Of a stretch of 64,000 bases of DNA, positions 34,526 to 43,559 are shown one piece after another; position 1 is the stretch's first letter; each line of letters begins with the position of its first letter. The notes beneath the pieces are model-generated. The model did not search any database. It saw only the letters and a program-made list of their open reading frames with translations, and was not told the origin of the DNA. A program made the position numbers and the translations under genes. This DNA is from CAVSJA01 sp963728145 (GTDB lineage: Bacteria > Bacteroidota > Bacteroidia > Chitinophagales > Chitinophagaceae): contig CAVSJA010000006.1 of assembly GCA_963728145.1 (NCBI GenBank), positions 558,001 to 622,000 on the forward strand. Direction: 5' to 3'.

Positions 34526-36217
34526 ATGAGGAAGCGCTTATTCTCTATAATTGCAGTTCTTGCCGTAACCGGGAACGCGCTTTTTGCTCAGAATGTAGAA
34601 CAGGGCAAAAAGTTTTTCTACTACGAACGGTATAAATCGGCTAAGGACAATCTTGAAAAAGTACTCGCGGCTAATCCGAATAATCTGGACGCAGTTTATT
34701 GGCTGGGACAGACCCTGATTGAAATGAAGGATTCCGTTACTGCGAAACAGCTTTATTCAAACGCGCTTATGCAAAACGGCAATGCACCGTTGTTGTTGGC
34801 AGGTATGGGACAGATTGAATTGATGGAAGGAAAGACCAACGATGCACGCCAGCGTTTTGAAACTGCGATCAGCCTTACAAAAGGAAAAGATATCAATGTG
34901 CTTAACGCTGTCGCCCGTGCGAATATTTCTGCAAGATTGGGTGACGCAGCATATGCAATCGAAAAATTGACACCCGCAACTCAGGCGAAGGATTTCAAAA
35001 ATGCTGAAACCTGGGTATTGTTGGGAGATGCATATCGTAAGCAAATTGAAGGAGGTAATGCAGTTACTGCCTTTAATAAAGCGTTGACTGTCGATCCGCG
35101 CCACGCCGCTGCAAAACATAAAATCGGAAAAGTATACCTGACGCAGAACAACAAGGAGTATTTTATTCCTGCATTCCAGGATGCGATCAATCTCGATCCA
35201 AACTATGCGCCATCATACTTCGAGTTATACTTTTACTATTTCTCAAGAGATATAAACCAGGCAAAGGATTACTACGACAAATACCTTACCGTTGCTGATC
35301 CTGATCCAAGCAATGATTATGAAAAAACATCGATCCTTTGGGCATCCAAGAGATATGATGAAGCGATAAGTACAGCGAAGAATTATATCAGCACACTTGG
35401 AGACAAAGCCGATCCGCGTTATTACAAGTTGATCGCCTATGCATACGATGAAAAGAAAGATTCTGTAAATGCAAAGTCGTATATGGATCAGTATTTCGCG
35501 AAGCAAAAACCTGATGGATTTGTTTCGAAGGACTATTCTTTCTATGGAAAATTGTTGGGACAGTTTGCACAATACGATCAGGCATATACTAATTATCAAA
35601 AAGCGATAGATACAGATACGGCAATGGATGTGAAGGCTGAATTGATGAAGGAAGCGTCTGACCTGGCCAAGAAATCTGGTAATCGCGTGGCACAGGCAGA
35701 ATGGTTAGGTAAGATCTATAAGATGAAACCGAATCCCACGAAGAATGATCTGTACAATTGGGGATTGGCACATTACCAGGCTGCCCAGTATCAGACCTCT
35801 GATAGTATTTTTTGCGGAATGTATCAAACCCAGTATCCAGACGAGATCTTCGGTTATCTCTGGTGTGCAAGAAGCAAACAGGCAATGGATGATTCCATTA
35901 ACTCAAAAGGATTGGCTGTAGAAGCATATAAGACACTGGCTGAAAAAGCAAAACAGATCGATTCTGTTAAGTTCAAACCGCAGATCGTCTCTTCCTATTT
36001 CTTCCTTGTGCAGTATTATAATGATATTGCAAAGGACATCAATACAGCCATCAGTTATTTGGATAAGGTGTTGGAAACCGATCCTACCAATGCTGATGCA
36101 GCGCGCTTCAAGGAGATTCTGACAAAAGCGAAGAACAGGCCCGCTCCTCAGCAGAAAAAGACAACGGGAGGAACAACTTCCAAGTCTGGTTCACCTTCTC
36201 CGGCGCCAAAAAAATAA
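34526..36217 (+). CDS. Periplasmic TPR-repeat protein
   Basis: 563 aa. Signal peptide MRKRLFSIIAVLAVTGNALFAQ, then a solenoid of about ten TPR units, for example YKSAKDNLEKVLAANPNNLD, AVYWLGQTLIEMKDSVTAKQ, TWVLLGDAYRKQIEGGNAVT, NTAISYLDKVLETDPTNADA. The tail is low complexity (RPAPQQKKTTGGTTSKSGSP). TPR scaffolds of this type follow TonB/PstS genes here and presumably bind partners of the envelope machinery. A strong terminator follows. Confidence 0.85.
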   Translation: MRKRLFSIIAVLAVTGNALFAQNVEQGKKFFYYERYKSAKDNLEKVLAANPNNLDAVYWLGQTLIEMKDSVTAKQLYSNALMQNGNAPLLLAGMGQIELMEGKTNDARQRFETAISLTKGKDINVLNAVARANISARLGDAAYAIEKLTPATQAKDFKNAETWVLLGDAYRKQIEGGNAVTAFNKALTVDPRHAAAKHKIGKVYLTQNNKEYFIPAFQDAINLDPNYAPSYFELYFYYFSRDINQAKDYYDKYLTVADPDPSNDYEKTSILWASKRYDEAISTAKNYISTLGDKADPRYYKLIAYAYDEKKDSVNAKSYMDQYFAKQKPDGFVSKDYSFYGKLLGQFAQYDQAYTNYQKAIDTDTAMDVKAELMKEASDLAKKSGNRVAQAEWLGKIYKMKPNPTKNDLYNWGLAHYQAAQYQTSDSIFCGMYQTQYPDEIFGYLWCARSKQAMDDSINSKGLAVEAYKTLAEKAKQIDSVKFKPQIVSSYFFLVQYYNDIAKDINTAISYLDKVLETDPTNADAARFKEILTKAKNRPAPQQKKTTGGTTSKSGSPSPAPKK

Positions 36218-36250
36218 TACCGGATAAACAATAATAAAAGAAACCATTAG

Positions 36251-36286
36251 CAATCCCTCCATGTTTCATGGGGGGATTGTTTTATT
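36251..36286 (+). terminator. Rho-independent terminator before nuoA
   Basis: CAATCCCTCCATG, loop TTT, CATGGGGGGATTG, then TTTTATTT. It ends the TonB-PstS-TPR transcript and isolates the nuo operon. Confidence 0.9.
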
Positions 36287-36353
36287 TAATCATACCCGAT
36301 TGTAATTCAGCGGTGCTACCTTATTTTTGCCCCACTAAATCATCACCTGGGTC

Positions 36354-36761
36354 ATGATTCATTTCTTCCTTCAGGTAACGCCCGCAAATCAGCCACCCGA
36401 CAGCTCATTCTGGTATTTTCCTGTAGGCCTTCAATTGTTGTTTGCCTTGATCTTTGTCGCGGTGATGATGGGACTCACACACTGGTTGGGACCCAGCCGG
36501 AAAACATCCGATAAATTGGAAACATTTGCCAGCGGTATCAAAACTCATGGCGATGCCCGCCAGCCAATGGCAATAAAATATTTTCTCGTCGCAATCCTGT
36601 TTGTGCTATTTGACGTGGAGGTGATCTTTTTCTATCCCTATGCGGTCATCTTTAAATCCCTGGGATGGGATGGATTTTTCGCTGTACTACTCTTTATATC
36701 ATTTTTCATGGCAGGGTTTGTGTACATTTTTAAGAAAGGAGCCCTTAAGTGGGAAGACTAG
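36354..36761 (+). CDS. nuoA: NADH-quinone oxidoreductase subunit A
   Basis: 135 aa with three membrane helices. TM1 WYFPVGLQLLFALIFVAVMM; the conserved loop TFASGIKTHGDARQPMAIKY; TM2/3 FLVAILFVLFDVEVIFFYPY and the KGALKWED end. NuoA is a core membrane subunit at the quinone site of complex I. First gene of the operon; a 140-bp gap to nuoB holds no array. Confidence 0.95.
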   Translation: MIHFFLQVTPANQPPDSSFWYFPVGLQLLFALIFVAVMMGLTHWLGPSRKTSDKLETFASGIKTHGDARQPMAIKYFLVAILFVLFDVEVIFFYPYAVIFKSLGWDGFFAVLLFISFFMAGFVYIFKKGALKWED

Positions 36762-36901
36762 CTAATTTGATATTGTCTAATTGCATATTTGGTCCCAATT
36801 TGAAGGAACTAAACCAAAGGACTTTGAATTAGTGATTTTGTTTTATAGAGTATGCAGTAATCGAAAATATAATTCTAATTCTAAATCTAAAATTATAAAT
36901 C

Positions 36902-37480
36902 ATGTCACGTCCAGTACAATATAACATCCAGGGTCAAACCGATATAAAGTTGGTTAAAGAAGGACCTGAGGGGTATATGGGAGAGGGATTCATGACGACT
37001 AAACTGGAACAAGTAGTTGGATTGGCCCGGAAAAATTCCATATGGCCTCTACCTTTTGCCACTTCCTGTTGCGGTATTGAATTCATGGCTACGATGGGCT
37101 CGCATTACGACCTTTCTCGCTTTGGTTCAGAAAGAGTAGGATTTTCCCCGCGTCAGTGTGATCTACTGATGGTAATGGGAACTATTGCAAAAAAAATGGG
37201 TCCGGTTGTAAAGCAGGTTTATTTGCAAATGGCCGAACCGCGTTGGGTACTGGCAATGGGAGCTTGTGCAAGCAGCGGGGGAATTTTCGATACTTACAGC
37301 GTGCTGCAAGGAATCGATCAGATCATTCCGGTGGATGTATATATCCCAGGATGTCCTCCAAGACCAGAAGCGGTATTGGATGGATTTATGCTGATTCAGA
37401 AACTGGTCGGTAAAGAAAGTTTGAGAAGAAGGAATAGTGACAAGTATAAGCAGTTAATGGAAAGTTACGGAATACAATAG
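36902..37480 (+). CDS. nuoB: NADH-quinone oxidoreductase subunit B
   Basis: 192 aa. N2 cluster ligands: the adjacent Cys pair in PFATSCCGIEFMATMGS, GACASSGGIFDTYSVLQGID and VYIPGCPPRPEAVLDGFMLI. The N2 cluster passes electrons to quinone. Peripheral arm, Q module. It follows nuoA, and a W5 element begins with the base after its TAG. Confidence 0.97.
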   Translation: MSRPVQYNIQGQTDIKLVKEGPEGYMGEGFMTTKLEQVVGLARKNSIWPLPFATSCCGIEFMATMGSHYDLSRFGSERVGFSPRQCDLLMVMGTIAKKMGPVVKQVYLQMAEPRWVLAMGACASSGGIFDTYSVLQGIDQIIPVDVYIPGCPPRPEAVLDGFMLIQKLVGKESLRRRNSDKYKQLMESYGIQ

Positions 37481-37540
37481 GCTGCGAGCCTTGAGCTACG
37501 AGCCACGAGCTCGAAGCTCGAAGCTCACGGCTCGAAGCTT
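37481..37540. repeat. W5 array between nuoB and nuoC
   Basis: GCTGCGAGCCTTGAGCTACG then GAGCTCGAAGCTCGAAGCTC and CGGCTCGAAGCTT. It begins directly after the nuoB TAG, as the copy at 18195 begins after the dinB TAG. The first half is in GAGC orientation, the second half in GCTC orientation, so it folds on itself. Confidence 0.85.
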
Positions 37541-37545
37541 AAAAT

Positions 37546-38049
37546 ATGGCATTAACCAACGAACATATCAAATCCAGGCTAACCGAAAAATTCGGAGATC
37601 AGTTAAGCAATTTTACCGAGCCCTATGGAATGCTGACCTTTGAGTCACCTGCGGATTTAAATTTAAAAGTGCTGCAATTTCTTTTTGATGATGCAGAATT
37701 GCGTTTTCGTTTTCTTACCGACCTGCAGGCTGTACATTACCCCGATCAGCAAAACAGGGAACTCGCTGTTGTGTATCATCTCCATAATCTTGTTGATAAT
37801 GTAAGAATACGCTTCAAAGTATTTGTGCCGGTTGCAAAACCGGATGTTTACAGTGCAACCGCGCTTTATTCCGGAGCAAACTGGATGGAACGCGAAACTT
37901 ATGATTATTATGGAGTGAACTTCGTCGGTCACCCGAATTTGAAACGCATCCTTAATGTAGATGAAATGGATTATTTCCCGATGCGGAAAGAATTCCCATT
38001 GGAAGACCAGGTTAGAGTGGATAAGGATGATGATATGTTCGGGAGATAA
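37546..38049 (+). CDS. nuoC: NADH-quinone oxidoreductase subunit C
   Basis: 167 aa, the 30-kDa subunit. N-terminal alpha/beta part, then the family signature ATALYSGANWMERETYDYYG and VNFVGHPNLKRILNVDEMDY, ending FPLEDQVRVDKDDDMFGR. It sits in the Q module with NuoD and is separate from nuoD, as usual in this phylum. Confidence 0.95.
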   Translation: MALTNEHIKSRLTEKFGDQLSNFTEPYGMLTFESPADLNLKVLQFLFDDAELRFRFLTDLQAVHYPDQQNRELAVVYHLHNLVDNVRIRFKVFVPVAKPDVYSATALYSGANWMERETYDYYGVNFVGHPNLKRILNVDEMDYFPMRKEFPLEDQVRVDKDDDMFGR

Positions 38050-38061
38050 TTTGCAAATGTG

Positions 38062-38163
38062 TCCCGCCGCGGCGGGATGCGGATGTGTGAATGGAATTAA
38101 TAATCCCCGCCTGACTGACGTCAGTCGGGCAGGAATAATTAATAATCAGTAATCAATAATCGT
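38062..38163. repeat. Palindromes and W4 words between nuoC and nuoD
   Basis: 38062-38077 is the perfect palindrome TCCCGCCGCGGCGGGA. 38107-38135 contains CCGCCTGACTGACGTCAGTC then GGGCAGG, another palindrome. W4 words (AATTAATAATCAGTAATCAA) follow. The same 'CCGCCTGACTGAC' word recurs twice before nuoM. Confidence 0.8.
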
Positions 38164-38185
38164 CAAACAGGAATTCCAGAATTAG

Positions 38186-39413
38186 ATGTCAGCTGATCAA
38201 CATATAAAATTACCAGAGGGCTCGATAGAGAAACAGACGACGACACTCAATCTCGGTCCTACGCATCCTGCAACTCACGGTGTATTTCAGAATATTCTTG
38301 AACTGGATGGTGAGCGAATCATTTCTGCGGAACAAACCGTGGGATATATTCACCGTGCATTTGAAAAGATCGCTGAGCGGAGACCGTTATACCAGATCAC
38401 TCCGCTTACAGACCGTCTTAATTATTGTTCAGCTCCTATCAACAATATGGGCTGGCATCTTACCTGCGAAAAATTATTGGGAGTAACACTTCCAAAGCGA
38501 GTGGATTATTTGCGCGTGATCATCATGGAACTTGCGAGAATTTCAGATCATTTGATTTGTAATTCTATCGTTGGTGTGGATACCGGTGCATATACGGGCT
38601 TTCTTTATGTAATGCAATACCGCGAATTGATCTATGAGATCTATGAAGAAGTATGTGGTTCACGATTGACAACAAATATTGGCCGCATTGGTGGCTTTGA
38701 AAGAAATTTCACACCAAAAGCATTTGAACGACTGGAAAAATTCCTCAAGGAATATCCTGTCGTATTAGAAGAATTTGAACGCTTATTCCAGCGAAATCGC
38801 ATATTCATGGACCGTACAATGGGAACGGGTGGTATCAGTGCTGAGCGTGCGTTGAATTATGGGTTCACCGGACCTAACTTGCGTGCAGCGGGAGTGGATT
38901 ATGACGTGCGTGTGCATACGCCCTATAGCAGTTACGAAGATTTTAATTTCACTGTTCCTGTAGGAACGACCGGCGACAACTATGATCGTTGGATGGTTCG
39001 CAGCCAGGAAATGTGGCAAAGCCTGGAGATCATCAAACAGGCTTATCAAAAAGTACAGGAATTCAAAGGAGCAGAGGCAGATGTTTTTCACGCCGATATT
39101 CCGGAATATTATCTTCCTGAAAAGAAAGATGTATACACGAAGATGGAAGCATTGATCTGGCATTTCAAGATCATCATGGGTGAAATCGAGATTCCGCCAG
39201 GTGAAGTTATATTTTGCTGTGGAAGGTGGTAATGGTGAGTTAGGATTTTACCTGATCAGCGATGGAGGCCGCACACCTTATCGTTTGCATTTCCGTCGTC
39301 CTTGCTTTATTTATTACCAGGCCTTTGAAGAATTGGTAAAAGGACAAATGCTTAGCGATGCGATCGTCACCATGAGTAGTTTGAATTTGATTGCAGGAGA
39401 AATGGACAATTAA
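38186..39413 (+). CDS. nuoD: NADH-quinone oxidoreductase subunit D, frameshifted
   Basis: 49-kDa subunit of the Q module, about 408 aa. N-terminus TLNLGPTHPATHGVFQNILE; then YIHRAFEKIAERRPLYQITP, DRLNYCSAPINNMGWHLTCE and LMDRTMGTGGISAERALNYG. The frame breaks near 39206-39211 (one extra base in GTTATATTTTG): GEIEIPPGEV in one frame, YFAVEGGNGELGFYLISDGG in the next. It continues to the SSLNLIAGEMDN end. All other nuo genes are present, so the break is probably a consensus error. Confidence 0.93.
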
Positions 39414-39451
39414 CTATTGTATATTTTATATTTTAAATTTTAGATTTCAAA

Positions 39452-39946
39452 TTGATACAGTTTTCCGAAAATAATTTGAAGGAAGTTGAACGGATCAAGA
39501 ATTTTTATCCGCCTGGCAAACAAAAAAGTGCTTTGCTTCCGGTATTGCATTTGGCGCAGGATGAGTTTGGTGGATGGCTGGATGTGCCGGTGATGGATTA
39601 TGTTGCAGGTTTATTGAATATCGAACCCATCGAAGTATATGAAGTGGCTACTTTCTATAGCATGTATAATCTGAAACCGGTTGGCAAGTACATGTTTGAA
39701 GTTTGCCAAACAGGTCCATGCATGTTGAATGGTAGCGATGAGATCATTAAATACATTGGAGAAAAACTTGGTATCAAACCCGGGCAAACCAGCGCCGATG
39801 GTATGTTCACCCTGAAGACAGTTGAATGCCTGGGTGCTTGCGGCTATGCGCCCATGATGCAGTTAGGAAAGAATTACCGCGAGCATTTGACGAAAGAGAA
39901 AATTGACGCAATCATTAATGAATGCCGTTCAAAAGCGGGATCCTGA
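39452..39946 (+). CDS. nuoE: NADH-quinone oxidoreductase subunit E
   Basis: 164 aa, N module, thioredoxin-like fold holding [2Fe-2S] cluster N1a. Ligands in FEVCQTGPCMLNGSDEI and VECLGACGYAPMMQLG (C-x4-C and C-x3-C). N-terminal helical part FYPPGKQKSALLPVLHLAQD and VYEVATFYSMYNLKPVG. Start taken at TTG 39452 (MIQFSENN); no closer ATG exists. The next gene begins 7 bp after the stop. Confidence 0.95.
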   Translation: MIQFSENNLKEVERIKNFYPPGKQKSALLPVLHLAQDEFGGWLDVPVMDYVAGLLNIEPIEVYEVATFYSMYNLKPVGKYMFEVCQTGPCMLNGSDEIIKYIGEKLGIKPGQTSADGMFTLKTVECLGACGYAPMMQLGKNYREHLTKEKIDAIINECRSKAGS

Positions 39947-39952
39947 TTGCGC

Positions 39953-40348
39953 ATGAAATATTTGTTCTTTATAATGCTGATCAGTGCCGGATGTCGTGAT
40001 TCCTGGAGGCCTAAACCTGAAACAAATGAAAGCGCTAAAGTTGATTCAACATTTGTTGTTGACACGGATAGTGCAGGATTGAACCTGGTTGCCCTTGAAA
40101 AAGAGAAATATTTTTTTACCGGTGTTAAGTCTGAATCGACGGTATTAAAGAGAATTGCAGATGGGAATATTTTAGATTCATTGATCAGGGATGCTAAGGA
40201 GCGAAAGAAGGATGTAGTTATTTATCATGATGTAAGCGCTACCGTGGCTGATTTCCGGGATTTGATTGAAACATTAAAGCAAAGCGGTGTATTGAAATTT
40301 CGATTAATATCCGATGATAAATTGAAAGAACTAAGAATAATAAATTAG
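39953..40348 (+). CDS. Unknown lipoprotein inserted in the nuo operon
   Basis: 131 aa from MKYLFFIMLISAGC; lipobox Cys at residue 14. After a Pro/Glu/Ser linker the domain reads VVIYHDVSATVADFRDLIET then LKQSGVLKFRLISDDKLKEL, which resembles the periplasmic beta-alpha fold at the end of ExbD/TolR or a small T-fold. No family name recognised. It lies 7 bp after nuoE and 15 bp before nuoF, so it must be co-transcribed with complex I. A role in complex I is inference only. Confidence 0.75.
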   Translation: MKYLFFIMLISAGCRDSWRPKPETNESAKVDSTFVVDTDSAGLNLVALEKEKYFFTGVKSESTVLKRIADGNILDSLIRDAKERKKDVVIYHDVSATVADFRDLIETLKQSGVLKFRLISDDKLKELRIIN

Positions 40349-40362
40349 GGCGATAAAATAAG

Positions 40363-41871
40363 ATGGGTAAAAAACTTCTAATAGATAAGGTGAATATTCC
40401 AGGCATTCGTGGATACGATGTGTATCGTGCGAATGGAGGATATGCTTCGGTTGAGAAGGCATTTAAGATGAGTCCGGCCGATATTGTGGAAGAAGTGAAG
40501 AAAAGCGGACTTCGTGGCCGCGGTGGCGCAGGTTTTCCAACTGGAATGAAATGGACTTTTTTGGCAAAGCCTGAAGGCGTTCCAAGATACCTGGTATGCA
40601 ATGCGGACGAATCCGAACCGGGAACATTTAAGGATCGCTATTTAATGGAGTTCATCCCACATTTGTTGATTGAAGGTTTGATTGTTTCTTCATGGGCGTT
40701 GGGAAGTAATCGCACGTACATTTATATCCGTGGCGAATATGCATGGATCGTGGACATACTTGAGCAAGCCATTGCTGAAGCAAATAATAAAGGATGGCTT
40801 GGAAAAAATATTTTAGGTAGTGGCTTTGATTGCCAGATCTATGTACAACGCGGAGCTGGTGCCTATATCTGTGGTGAAGAAACTGCCTTGCTTGAATCAC
40901 TCGAAGGTAAAAGAGGTAATCCAAGAATAAAACCTCCATTTCCTGCTGTTAAGGGATTGTGGGATTGTCCTACTGTGGTAAATAACGTAGAGACTTTAGC
41001 AGCTATTGTACCTATTATTAATATGGGAGGTGATGCGTATGCGAGGATTGGTATTGGTAAATCAACCGGTACGAAACTCATTTCTTCCTGCGGTAACATC
41101 AATAAGCCCGGAGTGTACGAGATCGATATGCAGATTTCGGTGGAAGAATTTATTTACAGCGATGAATATTGTGGCGGTATTGCAAATGGGAAAAAATTGA
41201 AGGCCTGCATACCGGGTGGATCATCTGTTCCGATTCTTCCCGCAAATCTCACATTGAAGACGGCAAAGGGCGAAAAAAGAATGATGACTTATGAAAGTCT
41301 TGCTGATGGTGGGTTTGCTACCGGTAGTATGATGGGTAGTGGTGGATTCATTGTGTTGGATGAAGATCAGTGCGTGGTTCGCCATACGCTTACATTAGCG
41401 AGATTTTATCGTCACGAAAGTTGCGGACAATGTTCACCCTGCCGTGAAGGAACGGGATGGATGGAAAAGATCCTGCACAATATTGAATATGGAAAGGGAA
41501 AGCTGAGTGATATCGATTTGCTTTGGGATATACAACGCAAGATCGAAGGAAATACAATTTGCCCCCTGGGTGATGCCGCTGCATGGCCAGTTGCTGCAGC
41601 GATCCGTCATTTCAGGGATGAATTCGAATGGCATGTGAAGAATCCTGGTGAAGCACAAAGAAGAAATTATGGTTTGGCGAATTACGACAAGCCGTTTGAA
41701 GTTGCGCAAGCGAAGGTTGATACTGAAGCGAAATTAGCTTGTAAAACTCTATTGAAGCTCTTATACATATTGGTTCTCACTCTGTGTCCTCTGTGCTTCT
41801 CTGTGTCCTCTGCGTCCAAAGAAAACTCAGAACTGCCAGGGATTCGGAATCACAGGAAGTATTTGCATTAA
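40363..41871 (+). CDS. nuoF: NADH-quinone oxidoreductase subunit F with repeat-derived tail
   Basis: NADH-binding 51-kDa subunit. FMN/NADH motifs GLRGRGGAGFPTGMKW, CNADESEPGTFKDRYLMEF and QRGAGAYICGEETALLESLE; SLBB domain; N3 cluster ligands ESCGQCSPCREGTGWM with the distant Cys in TICPLGDAAAWP. The family core ends near NYGLANYDKPFEVAQ (about residue 450). The reading frame then runs about 45 codons into the W6 repeat (LVLTLCPLCFSVSSASKENS) before a stop, so the natural stop seems lost or displaced by the insertion. Confidence 0.92.
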   Translation: MGKKLLIDKVNIPGIRGYDVYRANGGYASVEKAFKMSPADIVEEVKKSGLRGRGGAGFPTGMKWTFLAKPEGVPRYLVCNADESEPGTFKDRYLMEFIPHLLIEGLIVSSWALGSNRTYIYIRGEYAWIVDILEQAIAEANNKGWLGKNILGSGFDCQIYVQRGAGAYICGEETALLESLEGKRGNPRIKPPFPAVKGLWDCPTVVNNVETLAAIVPIINMGGDAYARIGIGKSTGTKLISSCGNINKPGVYEIDMQISVEEFIYSDEYCGGIANGKKLKACIPGGSSVPILPANLTLKTAKGEKRMMTYESLADGGFATGSMMGSGGFIVLDEDQCVVRHTLTLARFYRHESCGQCSPCREGTGWMEKILHNIEYGKGKLSDIDLLWDIQRKIEGNTICPLGDAAAWPVAAAIRHFRDEFEWHVKNPGEAQRRNYGLANYDKPFEVAQAKVDTEAKLACKTLLKLLYILVLTLCPLCFSVSSASKENSELPGIRNHRKYLH

Positions 41872-42418
41872 CTCTATCAGTAAAAAAATTCTACAAACCG
41901 GAACAAGACGTCATTAACGATGTCAGTTCCACAAAACAGATTTTATGACTGAGAATGAGTTAGCAACAATTGTAATTGGGGAAGCGATTGACATTCACAA
42001 AAAGCTCGGACCGGGCTTACTTGAAAAAGTGTATGTTGAATGTTTATTGTCGAGATTGACAAAAAAAGGACTAAGAGTGGTGAAAGAAAAGCCAATACCC
42101 GTAGTATTTGAAGACGTGATAATGGACTGTGGATATAGGTGTGACTTGATTGTTGAGGAAAAACTGATAGTCGAGTAAAGTCGATAGAGGCCATAGCACC
42201 AATTTTTATTGCAAGAACTTTGACATATTTGAAATTTGGTGGATGTAATCTTGGGTTAATTATAAATTTTAATGTGGTGAAGTTGAAAGATGGTTTAAAG
42301 GGTGTTGTATTAAGGTTTGAGGAGGTAAAGAAAAATGAAGACACTCAAGTCTAATTGAGAGAACGTGGTGCGAGTTTTTTAGGACGCAGAGGACACAGAG
42401 AAGCACAGAGGACACAGG
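41779..42418. mobile_element. W6-flanked cassette with a GxxExxY gene, between nuoF and nuoG
   Basis: Left arm 41779-41816 (CTCTGTGTCCTCTGTGCTTC then TCTGTGTCCTCTGCGTCC) and right arm 42381-42418 are inverted copies matching at 37 of 38 positions. The interior carries one complete GxxExxY-type gene. The left arm overlaps the end of the nuoF frame. No target duplication could be recognised. I recall similar CTCTGTG word repeats beside GxxExxY genes in other bacteria but cannot verify it here. Confidence 0.6.
41945..42354 (+). CDS. GxxExxY family protein, frameshifted
   Basis: MTENELATIVIGEAIDIHKK then LGPGLLEKVYVECLLSRLTK carries the G-x-x-E-x-x-Y signature (GLLEKVY) that names the family. 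EKPIPVVFEDVIMDCGYRCD and LIVEEKLIVE follow; after a one-base deletion near 42174-42177 the frame continues as KSIEAIAPI, LTYLKFGGCNLGLIINFNVV and KLKDGLKGVVLRF to TAA 42352. The D...E-x-K (DLIVEEKLIVE.K) pattern is PD-(D/E)XK-like, so a nuclease-related fold is possible. Function of the family is not established. Confidence 0.85.
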
Positions 42419-42446
42419 GAATTATTCGAGATTTGATAACAATATA

Positions 42447-43550
42447 ATGGCTGAAGAAAAGAAATTAGTTAAAGTAATTATTGACAACATCACGATCGAG
42501 GTCGCGCCGGGAACTACTATATTGAATGCGGCCCGGATGATTGGTGGAGAAGTTACGCCACCAGCGATGTGTTATTATACAAAGCTTAAAGGGAGCGGTG
42601 GTAAGTGCAGAACCTGTTTGGTTGAAGTTACCAAAGGAAGCGCCGCCGATCCAAGACCCATGCCCAAACTCGTTGCAAGTTGCCGCACCAATGTGATGGA
42701 GGGAATGGAGGTCAGGAACATAACAAGTCCGCGTGTTTTAGAAGCAAGAGCTGCTGTTGTTGAATTCTTATTGATCAATCACCCGCTCGACTGCCCGATC
42801 TGTGACCAGGCAGGTGAATGTCATTTGCAAGACCTAAGCTATGATCATGGCACTGAGGGAACACGTTATGAATTTACGCGACGCACATTCCATTTACATG
42901 ATCTGGGTCCATATATTCAGCTTCATATGACCCGTTGCATACTTTGCTATCGTTGTGTGTATGTTGCAGACCAGCTAACCAATAAACGTGTTCACGGCGT
43001 ACTGGATCGGGGAGATCATTCCGAGATCGCGACCTATATCGAAAAAGCATTGGATAATGATTTTATTGGAAACGTAATTGATGTTTGCCCTGTAGGCGCA
43101 TTGACAGATCGCACATTTCGATTCAAAAACCGTGTATGGTTCCTGAAACCGGTGGATGCACATCGCGATTGTCCGAAATGTACAGGCAAAGTAACCTTAT
43201 GGTATCGTGGTGATGAGGTGTTCCGTGTAACAGGAAGAAAAGATCAGTGGGGTGAATTGCAGGAATGGATTTGCAATGAATGCCGGTTTGAAAAAAAGAA
43301 AACATCGGATTGGGTAATAGAAGGAGTTACAAAAGTGAGCAGGCATTCTGTAATTGCGCAGAATAAATATTTAGGTTTGAAAATGCCGAATGATCCGCTC
43401 AATAAGGTAATGGGTCGTGACCCGAGATTGTTGATGGATATTCATGATGTAAGTGAAGTGAATGATCCCAATATCGATCTTTCAAAGATCCCTGGGCCGG
43501 CAACAAGTGATACATTCAAGGAAAATGGAATAAGCCCGAACGGGCAATAA
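42447..43550 (+). CDS. nuoG: NADH-quinone oxidoreductase subunit G (short form)
   Basis: 367 aa, about half the E. coli length; it lacks the molybdopterin-like domain. N1b [2Fe-2S]: CYYTKLKGSGGKCRTCLVEV and the distal Cys in LVASCRTN. N5 with His ligand: NHPLDCPICDQAGECHLQD. N4: MTRCILCYRCVYV and VIDVCPVGAL. Then a CPKCTG ... ICNECRFE cluster-like module near residue 230. Short NuoG is normal for Bacteroidota, so this is not truncation. It begins 28 bp after the W6 right arm. Confidence 0.95.
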   Translation: MAEEKKLVKVIIDNITIEVAPGTTILNAARMIGGEVTPPAMCYYTKLKGSGGKCRTCLVEVTKGSAADPRPMPKLVASCRTNVMEGMEVRNITSPRVLEARAAVVEFLLINHPLDCPICDQAGECHLQDLSYDHGTEGTRYEFTRRTFHLHDLGPYIQLHMTRCILCYRCVYVADQLTNKRVHGVLDRGDHSEIATYIEKALDNDFIGNVIDVCPVGALTDRTFRFKNRVWFLKPVDAHRDCPKCTGKVTLWYRGDEVFRVTGRKDQWGELQEWICNECRFEKKKTSDWVIEGVTKVSRHSVIAQNKYLGLKMPNDPLNKVMGRDPRLLMDIHDVSEVNDPNIDLSKIPGPATSDTFKENGISPNGQ

Positions 43551-43559
43551 AAAATAAAC

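Noticed and set aside
42447..43550. NuoG as a truncated pseudogene
   Set aside because: All Fe-S motifs are present; the short form is normal in Bacteroidota.
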